From positions 310,001 through 374,000 of the forward strand of contig NZ_AP014946.1 in NCBI RefSeq assembly GCF_002355335.1: a stretch of 64,000 nucleotides of DNA. Reading direction: 5' to 3'. The notes below the pieces were generated by a model. The model saw nothing but the letters and a program-made list of their open reading frames with translations, was not told where the DNA came from and ran no database searches. Made by a program: the position numbers and the translations under genes. Numbering within the stretch: position 1 is the stretch's first letter; each line of letters opens with the position of its first letter. Origin of the DNA: Variibacter gotjawalensis (GTDB lineage Bacteria > Pseudomonadota > Alphaproteobacteria > Rhizobiales > Xanthobacteraceae). Shown here piece after piece: positions 52,384-61,405 of this stretch.

Positions 52384-52785
52384 ATGAACTTCACATTCCT
52401 CGCACCGTACGAACCGCAGCTGCGCAGCATCCTGCGCATCATGACGGCGGCGACGTTCTTCACGCACGGCACGCAGAAGCTCTTCGAGTGGCCCGCCAAG
52501 GCCGGCTTCCCGCTTTCGACCCTCACCTACACGGCGGCGACGCTCGAAGTGATCGGCGGCTTCCTGCTAATCATCGGTCTCTTCTCGCGGCCGGTCGCGT
52601 TTATCCTGTCGGGCCTGATGGCTTGCGCCTACTTCATGGGTCACGCCTTCGGCGCCAACGGCTTCGTCTTCTTCCCGCTGCTCAACCGGGGTGAAGCCGC
52701 GATGCTGTTCTGCTTCATCTTCCTGTATCTGTCGGCCGCCGGCCCGGGTCCGTGGAGCGTCGACGCACAGCGCGGCCAGGCTTAG
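52384..52785 (+). CDS. DoxX family membrane protein
   Basis: A 133-residue four-helix protein with DoxX motifs: RIMTAATFFTHGTQKLF near the N terminus, YTAATLEVIGGFLLIIGLFS and YFMGHAFGANGFVFFPLLNRGEAAMLFCFIFLYL. The family is often linked to redox or quinone processes; exact role unknown. Ends in a 4-base convergent overlap with glucokinase. Confidence 0.9.
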   Translation: MNFTFLAPYEPQLRSILRIMTAATFFTHGTQKLFEWPAKAGFPLSTLTYTAATLEVIGGFLLIIGLFSRPVAFILSGLMACAYFMGHAFGANGFVFFPLLNRGEAAMLFCFIFLYLSAAGPGPWSVDAQRGQA

Positions 52786-53723
52786 TTCTTCAGCGCCAGC
52801 GTCCCGGCGACGACAGCACAGCCGAGCAATCCCGGTTGATCGTAGGTGATGAGCGTCGTCGGCACGCCGGCGAGGAATTTCTCGTAGGGCGGATGCGTCT
52901 CGAAGCCTGAGCGGAAAGTCGCCGCATCGAGCAGCGGCGCAATGCGGCGCGCAACGCCGCCCGTGATGTAGACGCCGCCGGTCGCCTTGAACAGCAGCGC
53001 GAGATCGCCCGCGTAGCGTCCGAGCAGACGGACAAACATCGCGACTGCCTTCCTCGCGGGCTCGTCGCCGCGCTTCGCCAGCGGCGTAATTTCGCGCGCC
53101 GGCTTCGGCTCGATGCCGACATTGATCGCGACGTAGAGCCGCTCGAGGCCGCGGCCGGACAGCATCCACTCGGCAGACACGAAGCCGAGCTTCTGCCGAA
53201 TGCGTGCGAAGATCGCCTCCTCGTCGTCATGCGCCGGACCGAACGAGATATTCCCGCCCTCGCCCGTGACGACGACGGGACCACCGCCGGCATCGATCAA
53301 AGCCGCAGCCCCGAGCCCCGTCCCCGGGCCGAGAATGACTCGCGCGCCTTCGGCTTTCGGTGATACCGAGCCGATCGGCTGGATGTCGTCCGGCGCGAGG
53401 CGTAGCAACGACCACGCCGCCGCCTCGAAGTCGTTCATCGCTTTGACGGCTTGGAATCCGAAACGCTGCTTGAGCTCCGACATCCGAAAGTCCCACCCGC
53501 GATTGGTAAGCTTCACGCTGTCGTTGAGGATCGGCCCCGCAAACCCACCGACCATCGCCTGCGGTTTGATCCCGGTCGTGTCGAGATAGTGCGCGAGCAC
53601 TTCGGCCATCGAGCCGAAATTATCGTTGCGCAGCTCCTCGAAACGGTCGGGCCGTCCATCCGGCCCGACCACAGCGAAGCGGCTGTTGGTGCCGCCGATA
53701 TCGGCGAGAAGAATATCGCTCAT
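52782..53723 (-). CDS. glk: Glucokinase
   Basis: A 313-residue bacterial glucokinase (Glk/ROK-like ASKHA fold). Phosphate-1 motif LLADIGGTNSRFAVV, substrate region NDFEAAAW (catalytic Asp in ALTNRGW-MND pattern), and LGPGTGLGAA for adenosine/phosphate binding. Phosphorylates glucose in the cytoplasm. It shares no operon with sugar transporters here. A gap of 11 bases separates its start from the lactonase-like stop. Confidence 0.92.
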   Translation of the reverse strand: MSDILLADIGGTNSRFAVVGPDGRPDRFEELRNDNFGSMAEVLAHYLDTTGIKPQAMVGGFAGPILNDSVKLTNRGWDFRMSELKQRFGFQAVKAMNDFEAAAWSLLRLAPDDIQPIGSVSPKAEGARVILGPGTGLGAAALIDAGGGPVVVTGEGGNISFGPAHDDEEAIFARIRQKLGFVSAEWMLSGRGLERLYVAINVGIEPKPAREITPLAKRGDEPARKAVAMFVRLLGRYAGDLALLFKATGGVYITGGVARRIAPLLDAATFRSGFETHPPYEKFLAGVPTTLITYDQPGLLGCAVVAGTLALKN

Positions 53724-53734
53724 TCGCTCTTTCG

Positions 53735-54529
53735 TTAGCTCTTCGGTTCGGCGTCGAGCCGCGCGATCCAGCCTTCGAGCTCAGGCTTCGCGGCCGGATA
53801 TCGCTTTAGCACCAGCGGATCGTGGCCCGGCACGACATTCTTCAAACCGCCGCCGAGCGATTTGAGTTTCTCGTAACCTTCCACGACATCGCCGACATTA
53901 TAGACGAGCGGAAATACGCGTCCTTGTTCGATATGCGCGTAGTAGTGGCTTGCGTCCGACGCCAGCACGACGGGCCCGCGTTTCGTGTTCACGCGCACGC
54001 TCTGCAGACCGCGCGAATGCCCACCGATGTGGTGAACGGTCACGCCCGGCGCGAGTTCCGCATCGCCATCGTGAAACGTAACGCGATTCTCGAAAACCTT
54101 GCGCACCATCGCGGTGACATCCTCAGCCTCGAAAGGCTTGCGTAACTCCGCGTGGCACATGCAGCGGCCTGTCGCATACGCCATCTCGCAGTCCTGCAGG
54201 TGATAGCGCGCGTTGGGGAACATCTCGTAGTTCCCCGTGTGATCGTAGTGAAGATGCGAGACGATGATGTCGCGCACTTCGTCCACTTTGATCCCGATCG
54301 TTGCGAGCCCTTCGTTGATCGGTTTGGAAATGCGGCGCTGCCGCTTATCGCCGATTGCCGGCTCGAAGCCAGTGTCCAACACGAACGTGCGTTTATCGCC
54401 GACGATCGCCCACACGAAATAGTCGAGTGGCATCGGCCCATCATGCGGATCGCCGCCGAGAAAATTCTCCGACGCTTTGCGATCGTGATCGCCGTATTTG
54501 ATCGCATAGACCTCGTAGGTGTCCGTCAT
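53735..54529 (-). CDS. Metallo-beta-lactamase-fold lactonase-like hydrolase
   Basis: A 264-residue MBL hydrolase resembling AiiA/AttM N-acyl homoserine lactonases. Zinc motif SHLHYDHTGNYEMF (HxHxDH), later metal His in HHIGGHSRGLQ, Asp in LASDASHYYAH and the last His in PGHDPLV. Family members open lactone rings, including quorum-sensing signals, but many act on other esters. Seven bases from the carboxymuconolactone-decarboxylase-like gene; possibly a two-gene lactone-handling operon. Confidence 0.85.
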   Translation of the reverse strand: MTDTYEVYAIKYGDHDRKASENFLGGDPHDGPMPLDYFVWAIVGDKRTFVLDTGFEPAIGDKRQRRISKPINEGLATIGIKVDEVRDIIVSHLHYDHTGNYEMFPNARYHLQDCEMAYATGRCMCHAELRKPFEAEDVTAMVRKVFENRVTFHDGDAELAPGVTVHHIGGHSRGLQSVRVNTKRGPVVLASDASHYYAHIEQGRVFPLVYNVGDVVEGYEKLKSLGGGLKNVVPGHDPLVLKRYPAAKPELEGWIARLDAEPKS

Positions 54530-54536
54530 CGTTTCC

Positions 54537-54917
54537 TCACGACTTCTTTTCTTCGTTGATCACTTCGCGCGCGACCCGGAAGCCATCAATCGCCGCCGGG
54601 AAGCCGGCGTAAACCGCGACTTGCAGCAGCACCTCGCGAATCTCGTCTTCGGTCACACCATTACGTAGCGCACCGCGAAGGTGGCCGCGCAGTTCGTGCG
54701 GGCGGTTCATGACGCTCAGCATCGCGATGTTGAGCATGCTGCGGGTTTGACGCGTCAGGCCATCACGGCCCCAGACGGCGCCCCAACCGTATTCGGTGAC
54801 GAATTCCTGGAGCGGCTGATTGAAACTGTCGGCGCCTTTGAGCGCGGCATCGACATAAGTGTCGCCCATCACGGCGCGACGAATTTCCAAGCCCTTGTCG
54901 TGAGTCTTCTTGTCCAT
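54537..54917 (-). CDS. Carboxymuconolactone decarboxylase-like protein
   Basis: A 126-residue protein close to PcaC: EIRRAVMGDTYVDAALKGAD and FNQPLQEFVTEYGWGAVWGR, then LTRQTRSMLNIAMLSVMNRP and HLRGALRNGVTEDEIREVLL. PcaC decarboxylates gamma-carboxymuconolactone in the protocatechuate pathway. No other pca gene is in the window, so a related reaction is possible. ATG at 54917 is preferred; the TTG four codons earlier also fits the frame. Confidence 0.85.
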   Translation of the reverse strand: MDKKTHDKGLEIRRAVMGDTYVDAALKGADSFNQPLQEFVTEYGWGAVWGRDGLTRQTRSMLNIAMLSVMNRPHELRGHLRGALRNGVTEDEIREVLLQVAVYAGFPAAIDGFRVAREVINEEKKS

Positions 54918-55037
54918 GTGCGTTTCCAAAGCGGCGGGAAAGCCAACCTTGGCTGCTCATCCAGGCGAAATCCACCTCGCCGGAAGGATTGCGGCGTCCG
55001 CATGCCTGCCTGGGCGGAGTCTGCAAGCCTGAAGCTT

Positions 55038-55061
55038 GCTTATTATAAGCTAGCTTATTAT
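55038..55061. promoter_or_regulatory. Operator-like repeats before marR-emrAB
   Basis: GCTTATTATAAGC (55038-55050) is a palindrome around a central T, and its first half GCTTATTAT recurs at 55053-55061 as a direct repeat 15 bases on. AT-rich against the GC background and ten bases before the marR ATG. A typical place for MarR autoregulation. Confidence 0.65.
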
Positions 55062-55070
55062 TTTTCACCC

Positions 55071-55529
55071 ATGACAAAGTCCCTGGGCCGAGAATTCGCT
55101 TTCGCGCTGAACGACGTTGCGCGCCTCCTCCGCACACTCGCGGATCAGCGCGTCCGTTCGCTCGATATGACGCGCGCGCAGTGGGCCGTGCTAATGCGTC
55201 TCGAGCGCTACGAAGGCCTGAAGCAGGCCGAACTCGCCGAAATGCTCGACATCGCGCCGATCACGTTGACGCGGCTCGTCGACCGCTTGTGCGACAACGG
55301 ACTCGTCGAGCGCCGCAACGATCCGAGCGACCGCCGCGCCAAGCGCCTCCACCTTCTGCCCGCCGCCCGCCCGATGGTCGAGCGGCTGAAGAAATTAGGG
55401 GACGCGATGATGGACGAAGTTCTCGCAGGCGTGGACCGCGAGACCGTCGAGACCATCCTCCGCCACCTCAACACGACAAAAGACAATCTGCGGGCTGCCA
55501 CACAGCAGACCCGCCTCGCCGCCGAGTAA
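55071..55529 (+). CDS. MarR-family repressor of the EmrAB operon
   Basis: A 152-residue MarR protein. The winged helix-turn-helix is MTRAQWAVLMRLERYEGLKQ, then AELAEMLDIAPITLTRLVDR and the wing RRNDPSDRRAKRL. Start at ATG 55071 directly after the repeats at 55038-55061; the larger open frame is out of context. It precedes emrA by five bases, so regulator and pump form one operon, probably induced by a hydrophobic drug-like ligand. Confidence 0.92.
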   Translation: MTKSLGREFAFALNDVARLLRTLADQRVRSLDMTRAQWAVLMRLERYEGLKQAELAEMLDIAPITLTRLVDRLCDNGLVERRNDPSDRRAKRLHLLPAARPMVERLKKLGDAMMDEVLAGVDRETVETILRHLNTTKDNLRAATQQTRLAAE

Positions 55530-55534
55530 GCGCC

Positions 55535-56668
55535 ATGGCCGAACCCGCATTGAAGCTAGCCGAAGCGCCAGCGCCGCAAGAAGCGCAGGCCAAGCCTGCG
55601 GCAAAGTCGCCGCCGAAGCGTCTGCGCTTCATTCTACTGATCGCACTGCCGTTGATTGCAGCCGCCGTCGGTCTCTACGTCTATCTCGCGGGTGGCCGCT
55701 ATATCTCCACCGACAACGCCTATGTCGGTGCGCAGAAAGTCCTGATCACGCCGGACGTCGCCGGCAAGATCGTGAAAGTCTCCGTGCGCGAGGGTGAAGT
55801 CGTTCAGCCCGGCCAGCCGCTATTCGAGATCGATCCCGAGCCGTTCCGCCTCGCCGTCATCCAAGTGGAATCGCGCGTCGCTTCGGTGCGCACCGAATTC
55901 GCTAGCCTGAAAACGAATCTCGCGTCGATCGAGCGCCTCATCACGCTCGCGCAGGAGACCGTGAAACTTCGTCAAGCCGACGTGGACCGCAAGAAAACGT
56001 TGCTGACCAACCGCAGTGGAGCTCAGTTCGACGTCGATGCATCGCTGGCTCAACTTGTCACCGCACAGACCTCGCTCGAACAGATGACGCAGCAGCGCGA
56101 CGCGCTGAAGAACCAACTGCTCGATGACCCGAATCTGCCGATCGAGAAATTCCCGGCCTTCATGCAAGCGGTCGCGAATCTCGACACCGCGCAGCGCGAT
56201 CTTCGCCTTGCGACCGTGCGTGCGCCGATGCGCGGCACCGCAACACAGGTGCCGTCCATCCAGCTCGGCCGCTACGTGACCGCTGGCACGCCAGTCTTCG
56301 CGCTGATGGATGACGATCGGCCGTGGGTCGACGCCAACCCGAAGGAAACCGAAGTCACGCATCTGCGTGTCGGACAACCGGTCTCTATGTATGTCGATGC
56401 CTATCCGGATCAGGCGCTGCGCGGCACCGTCGCTTCGGTCAGCCCGGGCACCGGCGCGCAGTTCGCGATCCTTCCCCCGCAAAATGCGAGCGGCAACTGG
56501 GTCAAAGTCGTTCAGCGCCTGCCGATCCGGATCGAATTCGCGCCCGGCCAGGACTTGCAACGCCTCCGCGCCGGGATGAGTGTCAACGTCGACATTGATA
56601 CGGGCCGCAAGCGCTCGCTTGCCGGTCTGTTCGGCGGCAACGCAAACGCAAACGGACAGAAGCCATGA
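55535..56668 (+). CDS. EmrA-like membrane fusion protein (HlyD family)
   Basis: A 377-residue adaptor. Cytoplasmic Ala/Pro-rich N terminus (1-28), one membrane helix (FILLIALPLIAAAVGLYVYL), biotinyl-lipoyl half (STDNAYVGAQKVLITPDVAG KIV region), a long coiled coil (about 105-195) and second half (VRAPMRGTATQVPSIQLG). Links the MFS pump to an outer-membrane channel. Overlaps emrB by four bases. Confidence 0.92.
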   Translation: MAEPALKLAEAPAPQEAQAKPAAKSPPKRLRFILLIALPLIAAAVGLYVYLAGGRYISTDNAYVGAQKVLITPDVAGKIVKVSVREGEVVQPGQPLFEIDPEPFRLAVIQVESRVASVRTEFASLKTNLASIERLITLAQETVKLRQADVDRKKTLLTNRSGAQFDVDASLAQLVTAQTSLEQMTQQRDALKNQLLDDPNLPIEKFPAFMQAVANLDTAQRDLRLATVRAPMRGTATQVPSIQLGRYVTAGTPVFALMDDDRPWVDANPKETEVTHLRVGQPVSMYVDAYPDQALRGTVASVSPGTGAQFAILPPQNASGNWVKVVQRLPIRIEFAPGQDLQRLRAGMSVNVDIDTGRKRSLAGLFGGNANANGQKP

Positions 56669-58209
56669 GCGCCGCGCCTGCCGGCGGAAATCTGCGGCGG
56701 GCATTTCTGACCGTCTGCGCGATGTCGGCCACCGTCATGCAGGCGCTCGACACGACGATTGCCAACGTCGCCCTGCCCTATATGCAGGGCTCGCTCTCGG
56801 CCTCGCTCGATCAGATCAATTGGGTCCTGACCTCGTACATCGTCGCCGCCGCGATCATGACGGCGCCGGTCGGCTGGCTCGCCGATCGCTTTGGTCGCAA
56901 GAAGCTCTTTATCCTTTGCGTCGCCGGCTTCACGGTCGCCTCGCTACTATGCGCCCTCGCGCAGAATATCGAGCAGATGGTCCTGTTCCGTCTGTTGCAA
57001 GGCATGTTTGGCGCCGCCCTCGTGCCGCTCTCGCAGTCCGTGATGCTCGATTCCTATCCGCCCGAACAGCGCGCCAGCGCGATGGCCGTCTGGGGCATGG
57101 GCGTGATGCTCGGCCCGATCATGGGCCCGACCCTAGGCGGCTGGCTAACAGACCAATATTCCTGGCACTGGGTGTTTCTCATCAACGTGCCGATCGGCAT
57201 CGTGACGGTGCTCGGCCTCATCGCCTTCATGGACGAGACGAAATCGCGCGAAGAACTGCGCTTCGATTGGTTCGGCTTCATCGCGCTCGCGGTCGGCATC
57301 GGCTCGCTGCAGCTGATGCTCGATCGCGGCGAGCAGGTGGGCTGGTTCGAGAGCAACGAGATCATCGCCGAGGCGATCATCTCGGTAGTCGGCTTCTACT
57401 ATTTCTTCGCCCACTCACTGACGACGCGCGAGCCCTTCATCCGTTTTGCGATCTTCCGCGACCGCAACTTCATCTCAGGTTGCATCTTCATGGTGGTGAT
57501 CGGCGTGATGCTGTTCTCCACCATGGCCCTGGTGACGCCGTTTATGCAGAACATGCTCGGCTACCCGATCGTCACCGCTGGTTGGTTGCTGGCGTCGCGC
57601 GGTGTCGGCACACTGCTCTCGATGTTCGCGGTCGGCCGCCTTGCGAAATACGTCGAGCCGCGCTACCTCGTGCTCACTGGCGTCATCTTGATGGCCGGCA
57701 CCTTGCACACGATGATCGGCTTCACGGCCGATACCTCGCAGCACACGATCGTGGCTTCAGCGATCATCCAAGGCTTCGGCCTCGGCTTCATCTTTGTGCC
57801 GCTGAATACGGTCGCCTTCTCTTCGCTGCCGCCGCACTTGCGCACGGACGGAACCGCGATTCTGACGCTGGTGCGCAACGTTGCCAGCTCGGTCGGCATC
57901 TCCTACGTCATCGCAAACCTCACCAGCGGCACCACCGTGATGCGCTCGCAGCTCGCCGAATTCATCACGGTGTTCAACGACGCGCTGCGCGCGCCGGACC
58001 TCGCGCGCTTCGTCGACATCAATACGGAGCAAGGCAAAGCGCTCGTCGACCAAATACTGACGCAGCAGGCGATGTTCATCGCTTACGGCAACGATTTCAA
58101 ATTGCTGATGTGGCTCGCGATCGCCGCAACGCCGTTCGTCTTCGTGATCGGAAAAATACGCGGCAAGCAGCCGGCCGGCGGCGCGCCGTCTCACGCCGCG
58201 ATGGATTGA
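56665..58209 (+). CDS. EmrB-like DHA2-family MFS drug exporter
   Basis: A 514-residue 14-helix major facilitator. DHA2 signatures: LDTTIANVALPYMQGSLSAS, motif A GWLADRFGRKKLF, and motif C-like GPIMGPTLGGWLTDQYSWHW. Proton-driven exporter of hydrophobic compounds, coupled to EmrA and controlled by the MarR gene upstream. Last gene of the operon; the next gene is convergent with no space between stops. Confidence 0.93.
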   Translation: MSAAPAGGNLRRAFLTVCAMSATVMQALDTTIANVALPYMQGSLSASLDQINWVLTSYIVAAAIMTAPVGWLADRFGRKKLFILCVAGFTVASLLCALAQNIEQMVLFRLLQGMFGAALVPLSQSVMLDSYPPEQRASAMAVWGMGVMLGPIMGPTLGGWLTDQYSWHWVFLINVPIGIVTVLGLIAFMDETKSREELRFDWFGFIALAVGIGSLQLMLDRGEQVGWFESNEIIAEAIISVVGFYYFFAHSLTTREPFIRFAIFRDRNFISGCIFMVVIGVMLFSTMALVTPFMQNMLGYPIVTAGWLLASRGVGTLLSMFAVGRLAKYVEPRYLVLTGVILMAGTLHTMIGFTADTSQHTIVASAIIQGFGLGFIFVPLNTVAFSSLPPHLRTDGTAILTLVRNVASSVGISYVIANLTSGTTVMRSQLAEFITVFNDALRAPDLARFVDINTEQGKALVDQILTQQAMFIAYGNDFKLLMWLAIAATPFVFVIGKIRGKQPAGGAPSHAAMD

Positions 58210-59004
58210 CTACTCCGCGGCAGCCGCCATGGCGCCTTCGAAACCTTCGATGGCGCGTTGCGCACGACGGCTCGGCGCCTCGACCTTGTCGCCGCTGTGC
58301 AGCCAGTGATCGAGGAAACTCATGAACCACTGGCGGATCGCAAAGTCGTAGACGGGGCGATCGGCGAAATGCTGATCGCGCCCTTTAGCGCCCGGAAGCT
58401 CGAAGCGCGCCGCGCCGCGAATGGTCCAGCGGCACATCATCAGATGCGAGACTTCCGGGTGGAACTGGATCGCGAAAGCGGCCGGGCCGTAGCGCATCGC
58501 CTGCACGGGAAAATGCTCGTCACCTTCCGCAAGCATCACAGCGCCGGGCGGCAGATCGAAACCTTCGCGGTGCCATTGATAGACGTGACACGGCCACGTC
58601 TCGTTCATGGCGAGACCTTCGGCGGTCGGCCGGATCGGGTAGTAGCCGACCTCTGCGCGCTGATCGACGTGACAGAAGACGCGCGCGCCGAGCGTGCGCG
58701 CCATCATCTGCGCGCCGAGACAAATGCCGAGATACGGCTTGCTCTCGGCGAGCGGTACGTTGATCCAGTCGATCTCTTGCTTGATGAACTCTTCTTCGTC
58801 GTTAGCGCTCTGCGGGCCACCGAAGATGATCGCGCCGGAATGATCCGCCATCGTCTTCGGCAGTTCGTCGCCGAAACGCGGACGCCGGATGTCGAGCGGA
58901 TAGCCTAGCCGCGTCAGCGCCGTGCCGGCGCGCCCGGGCGTCGAGTGCTCCTGATGCAGGATCAGCAGAACCGGCTTTTTTGTTTCTGAAGCCTGGACCG
59001 TCAC
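58210..59004 (-). CDS. Class I glutamine amidotransferase-like protein
   Basis: A 264-residue amidotransferase domain protein. Nucleophile Cys in LGICLGAQMMA, and His/Glu in FAIQFHPEVSHLMM complete the triad. Stand-alone relatives are annotated as GMP synthase-like or gamma-glutamyl hydrolase-type. The GTG at 59004 is preferred (GGAAGAGAC just upstream); the next in-frame ATG is at 59082. No synthase partner is adjacent, so it may hydrolyse gamma-glutamyl amides on its own. Confidence 0.85.
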   Translation of the reverse strand: MTVQASETKKPVLLILHQEHSTPGRAGTALTRLGYPLDIRRPRFGDELPKTMADHSGAIIFGGPQSANDEEEFIKQEIDWINVPLAESKPYLGICLGAQMMARTLGARVFCHVDQRAEVGYYPIRPTAEGLAMNETWPCHVYQWHREGFDLPPGAVMLAEGDEHFPVQAMRYGPAAFAIQFHPEVSHLMMCRWTIRGAARFELPGAKGRDQHFADRPVYDFAIRQWFMSFLDHWLHSGDKVEAPSRRAQRAIEGFEGAMAAAAE

Positions 59005-59101
59005 GTCTCTTCCAATTTTTGCGGCCCGATTCTCCGCCTTGGGGAGAAAATACCTGGAATCGAGCCAAAATGAGAAGAGCAATTCTCAGGCCAGCAGCCA
59101 C

Positions 59102-59830
59102 TCAGGGGGCGAATGCGGCGTTGTAGAGCATCGCAAGGCCGGCGATCCCCAGCAACGCATCCATTAGATGCTGAAAACGGTCGGCCGAAAGCCGCAGCAC
59201 GAAGGGCTTCGAGATGAACGATCCGGCCATGATCGACGCCCCGACCGTCAGCCCTTTGAGGATTTCATCGGTCGGGAGCGCTCCGGCACTCCGGAAACTG
59301 ACCGTTTTCGCAACATAAAGCATCAGAGAGCTCGCCGCTTCGGTGCCGAGAAACGCACCTTTCGTCAGCCCGGCCGCGAGGAAGACCGGCACAGAGATCG
59401 GGCCGGTCGACGCGACGATACCGGTGAGGAAGCCGATGACCGCGCCCGCCACCGCGAGGTGCACAAGGCCGAAACCCGCAAATGCGGCCGCGAAGATGCG
59501 CCGCGCCGGGATCATCGCGAGCAGAAAACATCCGATCGCGATATCGACCCAGCGGCTCGGCAGCACCAGCATCGTGCGCGCGCCGAGGAACGCGGCCGGC
59601 GCTCCGGTCGCCGCATAAGCGCCGACTTTGCGCCAATCAACCTCACGCACCCAAACCACGATACGCGAGAGGTTCGCCATCAACGCCGCAACCGCCATGA
59701 TTGGGACGGCTGCCTTAGGCCCATACGCATAGGCGAGCACTGGCATCAGCATGATCGACGAACCGGTGCCGACGATGCCGCTGATGATGCCCGCGATCAG
59801 ACCGACCGCCAGAACGAAGACCAGATCCAT
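59102..59830 (-). CDS. TauE/SafE-family anion exporter-like membrane protein
   Basis: A 242-residue protein with about eight helices in two repeats. The first half has GIISGIVGTGSSIMLMPVLA and the second TGIVASTGPISVPVFLAAG, the usual glycine-rich pair of the family. Members export sulfite or organosulfur compounds. No sulfur-metabolism genes are close by; substrate unknown. Confidence 0.88.
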   Translation of the reverse strand: MDLVFVLAVGLIAGIISGIVGTGSSIMLMPVLAYAYGPKAAVPIMAVAALMANLSRIVVWVREVDWRKVGAYAATGAPAAFLGARTMLVLPSRWVDIAIGCFLLAMIPARRIFAAAFAGFGLVHLAVAGAVIGFLTGIVASTGPISVPVFLAAGLTKGAFLGTEAASSLMLYVAKTVSFRSAGALPTDEILKGLTVGASIMAGSFISKPFVLRLSADRFQHLMDALLGIAGLAMLYNAAFAP

Positions 59831-59885
59831 AAGGGGAGGCGTACGCGCCGCCGCAACGCAGGGTCAAGCCTGCCAGGTGGACGCG

Positions 59886-60677
59886 TTAGACTTCGCCGTC
59901 GAGCCGCCGTTTGCGCGCGTCGGTCAGCTTCGTCACCAGCGATCGCGGCAGCAACCGCGGCATCAACGTCACGAGCTTATTGCCGAAGCCCGGCACCACA
60001 AGACGCTTACCGGCCATGAACCCATCATAGCCCTCGCGCGCAACGCGTTCGGCCGACAGCGTCAACATGCCGATTTTGCGCTCGCGCTTGACGCCTGCGC
60101 GCGCCTGAAATCCGGTCGGCACAGGGCCGGGACACAGCGCGCAAACGCGAACGCCGGTGCCGGCCAGCTCCTCAGCAAGCGCCTCCGTAAACGACAGCAC
60201 ATACGCCTTGGTTGCGTAATAAACGTTCTGCCCAGGCCCTGGCAGAAAACCCGCAACGGATGCAACGTTGAGTAAGCCACCGCGATGCGCCGTGAGGCTC
60301 GGCAAGAATCGCAACGACAAATCGGTCAGCGTGCGCACGTTGAGATCGATCATCGACAGTTGCTCGGCGCGATCGAGAGACGCCGCCATGCCGAGCAAAC
60401 CAAACCCCGCATTGTTGACCACGAAGGTCGGCTCGGCACCGAGACGCTCGAGTCCGTCCGCCAGCCTGTCACCAGCATCGGCAAGCGCAAGATCGATCGG
60501 CAGAACGTGTGGGCGAGACTTTCCGGTCGCCGCGATCGACTCCGCCAGTGCATTCATCGGCGCCTCGGAGCGCGCGACCAGAACAAGCTCATGGCCATTC
60601 GCCGCGAACAAGCGGGCGAGTTCGACGCCGATGCCGGACGAGGCACCCGTGATCACCGCAACGGCGCGTTTTGCCAT
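59886..60677 (-). CDS. Short-chain dehydrogenase/reductase
   Basis: A 263-residue SDR. Cofactor motif TGASSGIGVELARLFA near the N terminus, NNAGFGLLG, catalytic Ser in NVASVAGFLPG and YYATKAY (Tyr-x-x-x-Lys). Arg in LVARSEAP after the second strand suggests NADPH. The CPGPVPTGFQARA segment is typical of the DltE-like subgroup. Substrate unknown. Twelve bases from the terB stop. Confidence 0.9.
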   Translation of the reverse strand: MAKRAVAVITGASSGIGVELARLFAANGHELVLVARSEAPMNALAESIAATGKSRPHVLPIDLALADAGDRLADGLERLGAEPTFVVNNAGFGLLGMAASLDRAEQLSMIDLNVRTLTDLSLRFLPSLTAHRGGLLNVASVAGFLPGPGQNVYYATKAYVLSFTEALAEELAGTGVRVCALCPGPVPTGFQARAGVKRERKIGMLTLSAERVAREGYDGFMAGKRLVVPGFGNKLVTLMPRLLPRSLVTKLTDARKRRLDGEV

Positions 60678-60689
60678 GGATCGATGCCG

Positions 60690-61193
60690 CTACTTATCGG
60701 CCGTTTCGGCTTCGCTCGGCTTCGGCTCGCCGTCCGCAGCATGGCCGCTTTCCGCCGCGACCTGCTGGCGCAGGCGGATGCGGTCACGCGAGGAGACGCC
60801 CATCAGATCGGCGACGCGCCAGACCATGTTGTCTTCGAACTCGTTGACGTTGCCGTCGGCGTAGATCAGCTCCCACATCATCTCGATGATGCGCTGGCGG
60901 CCTTCCTCGTCCAGCGAACGATTGAGCAGGCTGGTGAAATGATAGAGGTCGACGGATTCGCCTTCGACTATGGTCGCTTCGGCAATCAGTTCTTCGGTCG
61001 CCGCGTCATCCAGTTCGAAGCGATACTGCACGACCTTGTGCAGACGGGCCTGCTCTTCCGGCTTCATCACGCCGTCGGCGCCGACCACGTGGATCAGCAA
61101 GGCAGCCGCCGCCAGCCGATAGTCGTCGTCGGCGAAGCGGTCCTTGGTACCTCCGGCAAGTTCGCCGAAGAAAGCCCTGATCGTGTCCAGCAT
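60690..61193 (-). CDS. TerB-like helical protein
   Basis: A 167-residue all-helical protein of the TerB/DjlA-like family. Two acidic, metal-site-like motifs: HVVGADGVMKPEEQ and IYADGNVNEFEDNM. A disordered charged tail follows (about 145-167). TerB domains occur in tellurite resistance and stress complexes; without other ter genes the role is unclear. Probably in one operon with the SDR gene. Confidence 0.85.
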   Translation of the reverse strand: MLDTIRAFFGELAGGTKDRFADDDYRLAAAALLIHVVGADGVMKPEEQARLHKVVQYRFELDDAATEELIAEATIVEGESVDLYHFTSLLNRSLDEEGRQRIIEMMWELIYADGNVNEFEDNMVWRVADLMGVSSRDRIRLRQQVAAESGHAADGEPKPSEAETADK

Positions 61194-61405
61194 AAAGGTG
61201 CCCGTTTAAACTCCCCCGCAGGCCAAGCCTCGGACGGGATTTCCTCTTCTACAATATGGCGAGCGTTTTTGCGCTCTACCAGTAAAGCGAATTTGACGTT
61301 GTTTGGTGGAAGCCGCCGGCACCCCTTCGCGCCCGCATCTATTCCTCCTATAGTACCCTAACAGGCTGCGGCGGCCGGGCCGCGTACCCTTCCGGAGAAG
61401 ACGGG

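Noticed and set aside
56580-58325. 581-codon plus-strand frame overlapping the EmrB gene
   Set aside because: Shifted frame of emrB; extremely Arg/His-rich and without membrane helices, while the true frame shows all DHA2 motifs.
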